From assembly GCF_008831285.2 (NCBI RefSeq), contig NC_045138.2, positions 28,119,934 through 28,183,933 of the forward strand: 64,000 nt of DNA, given 5' to 3'. Under the pieces are notes generated by a model. It worked only from the letters and a program-made list of their open reading frames with translations. It had not been told where the DNA came from and searched no databases. Positions 50,712 through 63,500 of this stretch are shown here, piece after piece. The number at the start of each line of letters is the position of its first letter. Position 1 is the first letter of the stretch. Origin of the DNA: Nymphaea colorata. Taxonomy: Eukaryota > Streptophyta > Magnoliopsida > Nymphaeales > Nymphaeaceae. Position numbers and translations under genes: made by a program.

Positions 50712-50866
50712 GGGGCTGTTTGACATTAGAAACACCACATAAGAGTGTTTCCTGAATTTATCTCGGATTCATCATATACTTATTCAAGTGTTTTATGAAA
50801 TTATCTTAACCTTGAAACAGATTCATGAAACACTCGTGCATCTTGTTCTAAATGCCAAACGGCCCC
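50712..50866. mobile_element. Tourist-like (PIF/Harbinger) MITE, 155 bp
   Basis: Begins GGGGCTGTTTGACATT; the reverse complement of its end begins GGGGCCGTTTGGCATT. The inverted arms stay similar for about 45 bases, through a gagtgttt(c)ctgaat-like word. It is flanked on both sides by TTA (50709-50711 and 50867-50869), the Harbinger target site. No coding capacity. Confidence 0.75.
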
Positions 50867-52567
50867 TTAAAGGCTCAAATCAAACTCAACTGGTCTAACT
50901 GATCAGCTCGCCAATACCATTACTTCGCAGATGTGTAGAGCTCCTATCGAGTTGTTAAGATTATTTAGTAAACAAGTCTCAGGCGTGGAAATTTAAATTA
51001 CTGATTGAAGCTTATCAGCACTACCTTATAGTACTAAAGCTGAAAGAAACCAATTTTATATATACCTGTCAAACCTGTAGTGAGGCTTGAACAAGGGAAA
51101 TTGAGTTCGTGAAGGCAGGGACACGTCCCACTATGAAAATTCAGCTTAATCAGGAAGTTAATTCCCATAGATTAATCATAGGTTGCTGCTTATGTCCCCG
51201 TTTGTTTAATTGTTTTCTCCTGTTTGAAATTCAAACGTTTCTCCTATCTCCTGGTGAATAAAGTAAAAGTACTCTCCCCAGCTAAAAAGATGTACCATTT
51301 CACTGTGTTTGATAGAGTACTCAGTCGATGTAACACCAAAGACGTGATTTAAAATATACGCTGCTGTGAAATCCACTGTTCAAACAAACAATTGATTTTT
51401 ATATCCACAGTTTTATAATGTATTGTGCATGCAGACGATAGATCTTAGATCCGTGCACTTCTCAAATCACCTTTAAGTCTTAGGTTCCAGGCTACTAAAC
51501 AGAGCTGCTAAACAGTAGTCAAATTCCGACTAACATACTCTCCTTGCCATGCCTCTCTACGTTTTTTAAAACCAATTATCCTAAGAAAGAACTTGGACCG
51601 GCAGGCAGCGGGAAAACGTTTTGAATGTACCTTTCATTTTACAAACTAACAAGCAGAGCAATTTTTTTTGCGATTTGCAATTTTTTTTATGCAAGCAGAG
51701 CAATTTATTTGAACGACAAATCGTCGATTTGAGAGAGAATACAGCTGGTTTGAAAAAAGATTTGTGTCTGGGAGAATGATACTTGTTGATTGATGATAAT
51801 CATAGATTCATGATATTAATCACAAACACATTTTCAAGTTCCATTTGACAAAGAAAAATTATATGTTGAACTGTGATCTAACACACTCCATACTTATTTA
51901 TTCATAATGTGTTGTTAACATATGATGACTTATGAATGTCCATTAGTCATTATTTTTCCCAACTTTTATGATTTTTCATAATTTTCCTTTTTTTAATTTT
52001 TTTTTATGAATTAAAGAATACTAATTTGATATGGATAAAATACAATACTGTATGTTACGATACAACGAATAGGTTGGTCTAACCAATACACAATAAGATA
52101 TGCTTTTTATAATATTAAGTCATATGAGCTTTGTAGATTTTTCAGTCCGAGTTTGGATGAGGCTTCATATGGCCGGAGGATTTCAGCTATATATGTGTGT
52201 GTGCTTGTGTGTGAAAACAGTCTTTTCATGTTCAATTAGATTGGTTGTTTGGCACATTTTGCATGCTCCTTTTAGGGGCTGGTTAACAACAATAACATTA
52301 TATTACTGTCCCCAAGACTTGGTTACATTTATTGGACATTTTAAAATGTATTCCATGAATCTGTCCTTTAAGGTGCATTTGATAGCCTCATATCTTGGGA
52401 TCTACCAACAAATCCATGGTTTTAACAAACTATGGATTTTCCAAGTAAGGATTTCAAAGCCTCAAAAAAACATGAAGTACACGATTTTTAAATTGTTGGG
52501 GGAGAGGTCCGATCTCTCGTGCCGATCATAGATCCACACAAGAAACTATGGCGATAACCAGCCGCTC

Positions 52568-52568
<1 letters not shown>

Positions 52569-52604
<36 letters not shown>

Positions 52605-52624
52605 TGTGTGTGTGTGTGTATGTG
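52569..52624. repeat. (AG)n and (TG)n microsatellites
   Basis: An AG run at 52569-52598 is followed by a TG run at about 52605-52619. Confidence 0.95.
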
Positions 52625-54088
52625 TTATGTTTAGGGTTTCACTATTTGAATTTTGTTCTACAGGATATCATTCAATATTAGTGTTTATTATGGAAGCTAT
52701 CATTTAGCGGCTTTGAGGGCCGTAAGGTAACTGGTCGGACTGGTAGGTTGCATATGGCAGGTAATCAGTTTGATTTCTGTGTGTGTCGTTTTCTTGCACC
52801 CAGGGGCGGAGATAAGTGTGGTCTTCCTGGGCTTTATGTCTTATATACATCATTTTTTAGAAGAATAATTTAGTTGTTGAATCGAAATAAACTTGGATCC
52901 AATTATATAGGATAGTGCTACGAAACTCGGGATCGCTGTACCATCACAGGGAACAGGATCTGGTAGTCCTAAACTCTAAACCCTATCTAACAGAAGATAC
53001 ATATCAAAGGCATGAACAGGGAAGAAAGATTTGAATTAAATGAACTAATTAATGAACAGAAACTCAACAGTCTCCGGCGATCAAGATAAATCAACATCTC
53101 ATCTACTTAATAAATGAGATGTCTAGTTATTTAAAGCAATTAAATTCCACTTTAAACTAAGCAATCGACTTAATAAAAGACTTCCAATGAGGTAGGTTAG
53201 GTCGCTTCCGAAAAGAATATAAAACATCAATTATCCAGACACCTTGGCAATTCAAACAATAGAGGATTGGTGGTGTTACGACCTGATTCAAGATCGACAC
53301 CTGTACATCACCTGCTCACCACCTCTTGGAAGCGGAAACCTTTAATTTAACTCTGAATATATCGGATCAATAATTGGTAAGGGGGCCATCTATTTGGCCA
53401 ACTTGATTGAATGATTGGTTCATCTTGCAACAAAGTTAGCAAGGACGTTTTTTGAATGTTCTCAATTTATCGTTAGACATTGAGCTGATTTTCTCGTGCG
53501 AATCTCGACTGCACTGATCTTGTTAAAAGTTTGAAAAATAAAAAATAAAGCTTCAACATTAACTAGGGACACTAACATTAATATAAATTTGAATTTTCTA
53601 GTAAGATTTTATCATTTGTAATTTCGAAAACATTTGTTTGTTCAACTCCTTTTTTATGTCACATATTATTCTGAAATTCCAAGCTACCAACAGCGCCAGA
53701 TGGTTCCACTCTGTTATTAGGCTCTAAATTTCCAAAAACATAATGTATTTTGAAAAGGGAAAGAGGAGCCCCCATCATCAAATGCTAGGCTTGTATATAG
53801 AAATTCAAAAATATGAGTCTTGTTTGTGGGATTATATTTAAAATCAGGCCATGAGTGGCAATTCCGACGGCGTGAAGAACCGGTGGTTCTTCGGGAAAAG
53901 AAGTTCAGAAAAGCCAAATCAGACTCCCTCCCTCTAACAGTTCCTTTTCCATCCTTCGATTGAGCGGTGCCCTTTCTTGTTGATTGATCAAAAGGACCGC
54001 TTTTGTTTCTGATTGATCACAGGGATTGCTTATATTGAACAATTTGAAAATGTTTGAAGCTCTTTTTCTCGGGGAAAAGGTCCTTGTC

Positions 54089-54110
54089 GGCGCCATGGTT
54101 TAAGGGCGCC
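54089..54110 (+). promoter_or_regulatory. Hairpin with two-codon upstream ORF
   Basis: GGCGCC at 54089-54094 and 54105-54110 can pair as a 6-bp GC-rich stem. The 10-base loop is ATGGTTTAAG, which contains a start codon, one valine codon and a stop. It lies 41 bases before the DeSI ATG at 54151. If transcribed it would be a minimal upstream ORF that could slow initiation at the main start. Confidence 0.4.
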
Positions 54111-54150
54111 CTGCAATCTGTAGTGTCTCCCCTCTCAGCAAATTTTGCAA

Positions 54151-57100
54151 ATGGTGTCCCCTCTCTTAAAATCAGCTTCTGAAGGGAGTGATGGAACCCA
54201 GAATGCCCAGTTGGTCCTCAACGTCTACGATCTCACGCCCATCAACAACTACATGTGCTGGTTTGGTGTGGGCATCTACCACTCAGGCATTGAAGGTAAC
54301 CACGTTTCCGTTTTCCATTTGTCTCGATTCTGCATTTTTGTTAGGAGTTTTTTACTTTTGTTTGTGCTGTGATCGGTTTTGGCCCCTTTTATGTTGGATT
54401 CGACCATTAGCGGTTATTTAACACGGGGTCCCGGTTGAGTTTGCCGGATAGTGGGTTTCTTGCCAGTTATGGTGTTTTGCTTGATGGTGCCTAATGTGTG
54501 GAGAAATGTGTTAAAATTGATGTTTCCTGTGGATGGTTTTCGGACATTGAATGGAAAAAAAGCACAACGTAGCGGTTACTTTTGTGTTATCAATGTGATT
54601 AAGAACGTTCAGTAGTTCCCAGTGTATGAAAAGGTGAACAAAATTAATTCACCCCCATTATGTTCCGCAGTGACAAAATTTTCATATCTTAGATGATGCA
54701 GTTCGTAGCGTGTTCAAGTTTTGCATGGTTTATTCTATACGTTGTTAATATCATCCTTCCGTCTTTTTTCTTTCCTCTCCGCGTCCTTTTTTGATCTGTT
54801 AGGTCCTCTTATCTTACTATGATCATGAATGAAGCCTATCGTGAATTTTCAGTCGGAACAAGTGTCCACTGTCGGTGGGTTGTTTTAGTCAGATGATCAT
54901 GACTTTGTGTGACATGCATATTAATTTTCTTCAGGCATGTCCTAGTTTCAGTTTAATCTTTTTATTGGCATTCCATGAGTCAAGTTCTCCCTTTTTAGGA
55001 AGTAACTGAGTGGAACATATTTTCATATTGGCCGGTGTTTTTAGCAAATTTGTCATATATTTCATACCTTTCTATTCTCATGTATTCTGGGGTTTCTATA
55101 ATTGGTGGTGATACCTTGTAGGGTTGAGTTGTAATTTAGTATAAGTCATTGATTCTAGTATTATCATTCTATTATGAAAATTCAGAAATCTGGCTTTGAA
55201 ATAGCTATTAAAAAGAATAGACTCTCAGAGGATCTACAAGTTGCATATGGTGTTCGGATGGTGAAGAACAAAATCAAGATGGAATACCAAGAGAAGAAAC
55301 AAACACTTTTCCTTACAGTAACCTCTGGCTATGAAATTTTGAAGTCATTAGTTCAATCAAATTGCAGAAAGAACCATGTCACATGAATGGAGGTGCAGGT
55401 GCACCCATTTTCAAAGAAAAAACATGGGTTTCGTGTCTGGGTTCTTGTTCCATCACTTGCTCTTGAGCAGGGTGTGGTCCAGATCTTGTTTGACTGTTGG
55501 AGATTTTATCAATTTCTGGTGTATTGAATGTCATTCCAGTCCAACCTCTAATGCATTTGACTTTCCTCAATCCAATCTATTTGCACCTCTGGTTTTGACT
55601 ATCAAGTCAGTCCATTATGCTGGACTACATGCTTGCTCCACAAAGTTTGAGTTGCAATTGTTGAGCATATGTTTAGCGTTTGTTTTGAGCCAGGATCAAG
55701 CTCTTCTTTTATGGTTTATTGGATCTGCTAAAGGTCAAACCTGGTGAATTGAGCACCGACACACTTGCCTGCTCACCTCATAACATCAAGAGCAAGATAG
55801 GACTTGCACTGTGTGTGTCTGATAGAAGCTTATACATACAACAAAAAAATGTATACACATTTAATTGAAGCATAAAGTATGATAACCATCAATTTGTTAA
55901 TAACCACAGGACAGCTTAATCTAGTGCAGTGGGCTATTTGAATCACCTTGCAACCCAGAACCAAAGGCACCAAGACCACTTTTCATTTGTTGTAGGCCTA
56001 ACCATTCAAATCCGTTGTACATTCTGCTGTATTTGTATTGGGCGGTTACTTTCTCCATGTCAATGTACATATATTTCATTGCAATTTCTTGCAGCATTTT
56101 CTTTTGTTCTTCTTAAGCATAAGGCATTGGTGCGGAGAGGTTTCTTAGGTCCTTGCAAGCTGATAATATGCACAGGCTAATGGGTTGAATAAAGGTTAGC
56201 CTTGAACCTTTATTGTAAAATCCACAAAGGAGTGCTACAACGGCTACTTAGCCATTCGTTGGCATCTCCTTTATCATTATATTGAGATTCCTATTTTTCT
56301 TTCATTTAGCATTTGTGAGGGATTTGTAGCTTTGTTCAATGTTGTAAAAAGCGTATCGTAAGCTGTATCGGTCTGGCTTTAAGATATGTTGTATCGTAAA
56401 ATATTGTAACGTATCGTAACCGTATCATTTTTTTTTAAATAATCAGAAAAAATATAAAAAATTCTCAAAAAATAATAAAAAATCAATAAAAATTACCGTA
56501 TCATACCTGTATCGTGCCGTATTGTAACCGTATCATACAAGACGGTGCCCGTATCATAAATATACAATGCGGGGGGTGTATCGTATCGTATTTTATGTTC
56601 GATACGATACGTATCATATGATACGGCTCCGTATCGTACGATACATACAACACTGACTTTGTCACATGTGCCAAAATGCATGCATGTGCATATAGAGGTT
56701 CTCTTTCTTGTATCCAGCTGTGCTCCCAAAAGTTGAAGGGGGGAACATATCCAAACTCTTAACATCAAAAGTTGCTGGTACAAAATATGTACTTCAAATA
56801 TTTGTTGTTCTTGGACTCCTTTTGAGCATTTCACATTGGCAGACCATGCCACTAGAATTATAGTCTCTACTTGTGTGACACGGGTACACCTGTTTTGCCC
56901 AGGTACCCGTGTCGGGTACGTGGGTACGGCGACATGGGTACGGGTACAGCTGGGGTACGGCTGCATTTTAAAACTTTTAAAATTATATTTTCAAACTTAA
57001 TTTTTTGTTTCTCCCTTCTTTTATGTTTCCCTTCCAATAAGATTCTATATTTTCCTCTCATTTTTCTTTAATTTTGTGATTTGTTGTAGATTATAAGACT

Positions 57101-58826
57101 ATTAATGTTTTTTTTTCATTTGATCATTTTTGAGAATTTAAGAATTTGCTGTACCCGTGTATCCATAATTTTCAAAATCGCCGTACCCGAACCCCTATCG
57201 CCGTAGCCGTACCCATGTGACATAGGTCTCTACCAACTTTAATGATTCACGTTGCGGCCTCCATATATGCTTCTGGTTATCTTTGCTACTGTTTTGATAT
57301 TGCTAGTAGATTTAATTTTGATCCTACACATTCTCCAGTAAATTGTGTGGTGATCTGCTTGTGAATATTTACCTGCCTAGTGCCTACAAATGCTAACTGT
57401 TAGTCCCAGAGGGAATGACTTCCAAGTTCAACATTTTCTCAACTTCTGCACCCTTGAAATATTTCTACTGCAGCTCAATACTTGTCAAGGCAGAGAAGAT
57501 TGAACGTTGTCCCTTCTTGTTTGAGATATACGTTTGAACGTATTGTGCTGGCTTTTCCCTTTTTTTTTTTTTTTGTGCTCAGCTTGTCGTAGAACAGCTT
57601 AATGTTCTACAGCCTGTATTTTCTTTTCTGATTTTTTAAGTGCACCAAGTTGGATGCTGTCAGGATATTTATCCTTGATTCTAATCAGTGTTTCCTTGTG
57701 CTTATTTCATCTCTGTGCAGCTTATGGAATGGAATATGGATTTGGTGCCCATGACTATCCCACCAGTGGGGTTTTCCAGGTGGAGCCTAAGTGTTGTCCG
57801 GGGTATATATACAGATGCACCATCCCTTTGGGAAATATAAACATGACACAGTCAGAGGTCCAGACTTTTATGGAACATATGGCTTCAAAATATCATGGAG
57901 ATACCTATCACCTCATTTCTAAGAATTGCAACCACTTCACTGATGATGTTTGCATGACGTTGACTGGAAGGTCAATTCCTGGCTGGGTAAACCGCCTGGC
58001 AAGATTGGGTATGCATTTCTTTCTTTTGGCTTTCAATGTGGTCACTTTTTCAGTTTGATTTTCTCGTGTACCGTCATGACCTTAAACAAAATGGACCTCC
58101 ATTTTCAGGTGCTTTGTGCAACTGTCTGCTGCCTGAAAGCCTTCAAGTAACCACTGTTAGACACATGCCAGAGTACCACGGATGCTCAGGTGAACTTTTT
58201 ATTTTCCAGTCATAAATATATAAGGTTGACTTACTGTTCCTTCTGCGGTTGTGCATTCTAATGGAAAATTTAACTATGTATAATTTTCAGTGGTAGCAGT
58301 GAAAATGCAGTTGACGTGTTATCAATAATGACTTAAAATATTAATGCCATTTTGTTTTTTGCAAATTATGTGCTTCATTATCTTTGGTTTCTAGTCTCGT
58401 TCTAGGACTTGCACATCAGTTCTTTCAATTCTTGTTTTCATATTATGCTCGAATCAGTTGTGTGTTGTTGGAAATTTTACTCTCCTTTTGGAACTTTGTT
58501 GTCCTGTCAACTTGGTGTATAAGTTAGCTTAAGAAAGAGTTTGGCTTGTGTAATTGCTAAGTGAAGTATATGTTCCTGTTTTCTCATTATCGTCTACAAT
58601 TTTAAACTCCAAATTTTTGGTGTGATTTTACATCTCATACTCATCTGATGAATGCTCTTCAAGGGGGAATAGTTATTGACTATTTGCAAATGCAGAAGAA
58701 GAATCTGAATCGCCATCTCCTATCATTACTCGTGAAGCAACAGAAAGTGAAGATGGAGACCCTGAGAGACAGCTTCTTTCATCCCCTACAGCTGAACTTG
58801 AATTCATTAGAGAGTCACCAAAGTGA
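54151..58826 (+). CDS. DeSI/PPPDE-family cysteine peptidase
   Basis: Four exons: 54151-54295, 57721-58008, 58109-58189, 58696-58826, in phase, 214 residues. The PPPDE fold's catalytic pair is visible: His44 in IYHSGIE and Cys118 in SKNCNHFTDD. Also present are VYDLTP at the start of the domain, EYGFGAHDYPTSGVF after the first junction and the helix GRSIPGWVNRLAR. This matches the DeSI-2 (PPPDE1) branch, thiol peptidases that remove SUMO or ubiquitin; the exact modifier is not deducible. The C-terminal 40 residues are acidic and Ser/Glu-rich and look disordered. Intron 1 is 3425 bp and holds two or three small transposons. The only ATG in frame near the start is 54151. Confidence 0.93.
56339..56653. 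mobile_element. MITE-like element with GTATCG palindromes
   Basis: The left end reads AATGTTGTA and the reverse complement of the right end AGTGTTGTATG; both are followed by many cgtatcgta and gatacgata words in inverted orientation around an AT-rich centre. The architecture resembles the Mutator-like MITE 220 bases downstream but the terminal sequence differs. Flanks gctttgttc and gactttgtc are only roughly alike, so boundaries are approximate. Confidence 0.55.
56871..57224. mobile_element. Mutator-like MITE copy 2, 354 bp
   Basis: The left end reads TTGTGTGACACGGGTAC and the reverse complement of the right end TATGTCACATGGGTAC. Flanks agtctctac (56862-56870) and ggtctctac (57225-57233) form a 9-bp duplication with one change. 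The interior matches the RadA intron copy at 27825-28214, including ctgcattttaaaac, cttaatttttt and gattctatattttc words. GTACCC words cluster at both ends. It lies in DeSI intron 1 and encodes nothing. Confidence 0.85.
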
Positions 58827-60571
58827 ACCGAAGTTTTGCCTGGAATTTTCTTCATTACTTGCATCCGGTCTCGTAGCAGAAGCTTATGCTAAATGTTTAG
58901 TGGGAGTTGAGTGCATTTTGAAGGACTGAAACTGGAGCCGTCATAAATCATGGGTCTCGAATTTCATAATTTTTGGTTTCTTTCTGTATCATTATCTGTA
59001 TCAACTGTCAAGACAGTAATTTCTTCAATTGTCCTTAATTGAATTGCATAGTCAATTTTCAGGTGGTGTTATCAAGCACGAGTGTCTGGCAATTCAACAT
59101 ACTGTTGAAAACTATTCTTTTTTTGTTGGTTTGTCACTTAGTGCTGTCTGAGATTGTAACGCTTTTTCAGAATCCAATACAGTTCGAAGAAGACGGTTTT
59201 AGAATATTTCATATTTTAAAAATATTCTACGATACATTGTTTGTGTAACTTGAACATTTTTATGTAGCTTTCATACGTCGCGTTCTTGGTCTTTTAGATG
59301 AGTGAGCTGGGTTAGGAAGACCTGCCTTTTCATTGATGTTAATGGCAACAAACACTTGCACAAGCTGTTCAACTATCGAGCTATGGGCTCGAAAGGGTTC
59401 CCAAGTGGAGGTTTATCTGGTCGGTCTACATATGAAGCAGCGTCGAGTTAATATGCTCAATTTTTTGGGGATTATTCTAAAAGATATAAATATTAGATGA
59501 GAATGTGTCTTGCCAAGAAAATCTTAGGAAAAAGGCTGACAACAGTTTGCAAACCGTGTCCTAATTTATCCATGCATCTCATTTCTGGTTTTGGTGTTGG
59601 TGAAGGCCGTTTCCAACAATGAACCCAATAGGCTTTGGGGCTGGCAACTTGTAAAAGAGGAGCTATTTATTATTCAGTCGAGAAGCAGTTGCAAACAAAA
59701 TCTTTGTGGATTTCTTTTGCTCCATCATTGATCCACATGATTTGGGAAAATATGCTTCTCTAAAGCACCATCCACCGTAATCAAGGGTAAAGCAGTAATC
59801 CGAGGTAGAACCTTGAGCATTTTCGACGTGTTAAAAAGCCCATATGAACATTTTGTTGATCTACGCATTTTAAACCTTCGAAACATGAGCATGTTTCTTT
59901 GATGAGTTATATGTTCAGCCTGCTTTCGTAAATTTTTCATGAATCAATAGGTAATAGGCAACATCCTAAGACATGCATAAGGCCACGGGGTTAATCAGTT
60001 TAGAAATTACTTTAAGGTAGTCGGGCAAATACAATAAGAACCGTCTCAACTTTTCAAAATTTTTACTTTGTATTTAGTTATAACATTAACTTTATATTTT
60101 CATTTTTTCAATCAATCGAAATTGATGTACTTAAATTTGTAACAACATTACTTAAAATACTTCTCACTTATCCGATGGCTGACGCATGAGTGAATCCCAA
60201 ATTGTTCTGGTTACTGGCTGGATCGACAACGGCCATGACTATCGGTAGCGACACAAGGCTTAGCATCCTCATGTGAATAACCTGGACGATATTCCTCACA
60301 CAAGGTCGGCATGAATCACAACAGGATATAAGCCGTGGACAGAAGGTGGAACGATAAGAAATATAGCCCAAAGATTAGCAATTACTAGTGCCTGCAAGAA
60401 ATTTTTGACAAGGAATACCAGCATGTACAACTGGCAAGGGACTCGAGATGCCACCATAATGTGATAATTTATTTGCTCAGCAGCCAAGAGCATCAATGGA
60501 GGAACCAAGAAATACAAACCTTAAATGGACAAAAGAGGACGACTCCCTGGAACAGTAACTCCTAGTCTTTG
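58827..60571. other. Convergent spacer of DeSI and MPP alpha genes
   Basis: The 3' UTRs of two convergent genes share this stretch. Nothing else is recognised; open frames are short and of low coding character. Confidence 0.5.
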
Positions 60572-63500
60572 CTAAGCACGGAACTTGCTGCTGACAGAAT
60601 CGTATCTAGGGACGTTCACAACTGCAAAATGGTTTTCCAAATAAGAAAAAACAGGAACCAAGCTGAATTTTACAGAAAAAACAGAATAATGTCCCAGTAC
60701 AGTAATTACCGTCTCCCCATGAGGCCATTGTTAGGGGCGATGAGATGATCTTCTCCGCGAAAGCAGAGATGTCTTTCAGCGTGACTCCATCAATAATGTG
60801 AAGAAAATGCTCAACAGGTTTCCTGAAATGGAAGTCAGAAAGTCCCTACTATTAAAATGCTAGAAGACCACTATACCGTGACTCAAGAAACCAACTAGCA
60901 GATATGAAACAATGCCGGTGAACATTTTTGTGCAACGAAGTGAGAAAGCAAGCATATCAAAATACATGCGTGCAAGTGTTTATATTTCCGAAGCGCAGGG
61001 CTAAGTCATCACGTGAAGCTTCCTCCAGTTCATTTTGAACCAGTAACAAGGCACAAGGAAAATATAAGATTTTTGCTACACTAAACCAAGCCCAACGTTC
61101 AGAAGATAAATCCAACGTTGCCATAATGGTAAGAATCCAGAACATAAGGTCTGAAAGAAGCACTGGAACTTCTTGGATTCTCTTAAGACGTGTGGTTTAT
61201 TTGCCCAACAAGTGAGTTGTATCACGTTAAACAATAAAAGACCGCAATCCACATGAACCACACCTCATGTAACTACACTTTGCAACAAAGACCACGAGTA
61301 AAATATCGTTTTTTCTCATAAAATACAGATGAAGAAACATATAGATGTGAAGCTACAGGACAAAAGAGTTCAGCAGAAAAAGAGAAGGTGATTGGATAAC
61401 TCAGATTAGATTCATTAGGAGAAAGCATGTAACACATGAAGCTAGTTCCAATTATATACACAACCATCCAGGTGAAACAAATGGGAAGGAGAAACTAGTT
61501 CATATTGAAAAAGCCAAACAAGGAAAGATTACACTTGTAAGACCTAAACACCAGAAATTAAGGAATTACACACAGACACAGAACCTTCTTCAAGGGATCC
61601 AAGCCCCACATAGAGTATGGGGCACGATATCTGATTATCTTTATAAAACAATTGAACTGTATGCTATGACAAAAGGCACAGAAATAACAGAAACAAAAAC
61701 TGAACTCTCTAGTCATGTGTTATCAAGTTTGTCATCATTTGTAACCAATCAATACACAAAACAACTTTAATGTTACTGTTTTTTTATTTAAAAGTTGTGC
61801 TTTCCAAACAGGAAACTTAGAAAAGTTATGCCTGGGAAAAAATAGGAACGTGTTTCTTGAAGCTATAAATAAGGATAAACTCATGAAGAACTAAGATGAA
61901 TAGGAAAGACAAAAAATTCCAGTTTAAAAAGGTCGGACGAACAGAAGAAAACTAAACAGTAAGCTCACCTTTCTCCATAGGTTAAGATCTGACGACCAAT
62001 ATCTTCAGCAGCAACCATCTATGGAGTGAGAAAGAATAAGCACACTACTTTTGGCAGGCAGGTAAAGGAGATATGATAAGTAGAACACACACCCGTGATT
62101 CCAGGTTCATCAAAACTGCAGATTTTGTGGAAGTTTTGGCACGATCAAGCTGCACCTGATCAACTGACAGAAGAAAAAACGACAGTATAACCAGGCAATA
62201 TCTACGTCCCAAGTATCAAACCACTGAGAACCTTTTAAGTACCTTCTCCAGGTGTTGCCATCGCCAATAGTTCTCTTGCAGCTAAATCAACAGCCTTGGG
62301 TACAAAGTCTGAACTCTATATGACACATTTAAATTTGAATTACAACAAATTTAGGAGAAATAAACAGAAAAAAATGCATTCGTACCCATAAAAAATGATC
62401 TCAAATTATCATCATAACCAATAAATACTAAATAATCTAAATAATAAATAACCTATAACCGTAATAATGAGATCATAACAGACTTGGAATCTCATGAGCA
62501 AGCTTGAATTTGCAGTATAAATGGAAACCTGAAACTACGAGGTAATGCCATCATGACATGTGAAGTCACGTACCGTTGTTGCATGAATTCCAAAAATACC
62601 AGTATTATTGTAAACACTGTTGAAGGCAGAGAATGACTGAATTTGCTGAAACTGATTTAGGATCCGTAAATCTGTTGACATAGGCACCAAGCAATCAAAT
62701 CCAGCTGAATAGATATGTACCATGTACGGAAAATCGTGATAAGATGGAGGAAAAGGAATTAAGACATTAGTGACAAAAATGCAGATAAAATAACTGAATA
62801 AATAAGATATTCATATTGCATGTCCATATCTCATTTGCACAAAATATACGAACTCTAGAGACAGAAAAGTCTCAAAAACATAGAATGTAACTCACATAGT
62901 CGAGAATACATCCCTTTCCCAGGACCACCAGCAGAGAAAGAACCACCTCCACCCATCAACATCTGAAAGGAGATCATACTTGTTAGCATCATTGACAAAG
63001 GAAACCCAACACGTTGACAACAGCAAGAAAAGTAAAATAAACAGGAGCATCACTCATGCAAACTGAAAATGAAGAATTTCTCATAAGGGGAAGTGCAGCT
63101 GTAGGACCTGAAGCACTGTCAGTGTGATTGCATCCTTCTCATTATTCCAGCCCCCTGGAACTTCAAAAGCAAGAGCAACATGGGTGCTCTGCTTCAGTCA
63201 CAAAAGCAAGCACAATGAGATGAAGCAAATTAATGAAGGATAAGACATTTTGTAAATATGTTATTCAAACAAAGTTTACATACTGGTGAATCTGCTTGAC
63301 ACCGAAAATCACCTCCAACATATACAGATTCTGGAGCTTCAGGTGGAGGAACCTTTGGCATGTCTGACAAAAGAGGCCCTGCAACTGCAAGTAATTCCTC
63401 ATGGTCCACACCGGATGCTGCCAAAACCATCCGTGGAGCAGTATAATTTTCCTACATGTGAACCAAAATAGCTAATCATTCCATGCTTTATTAACTAGTA

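Larger units (their letters stand above)
48750..54150. other. Spacer between Nudix and DeSI genes
   Basis: Contains two unidentified minus-strand exon-like frames (48867-49062 and about 50032-50203), a Tourist-like MITE (50712-50866) and GA/TG microsatellites near 52570-52624. About 52900-53400 has no recognisable content. The DeSI leader begins somewhere after about 53900. Confidence 0.5.

Noticed and set aside
56493-56966. 157-codon minus-strand frame with YDT and RYD repeats
   Set aside because: Produced by gtatcgta repeats in MITE sequence.
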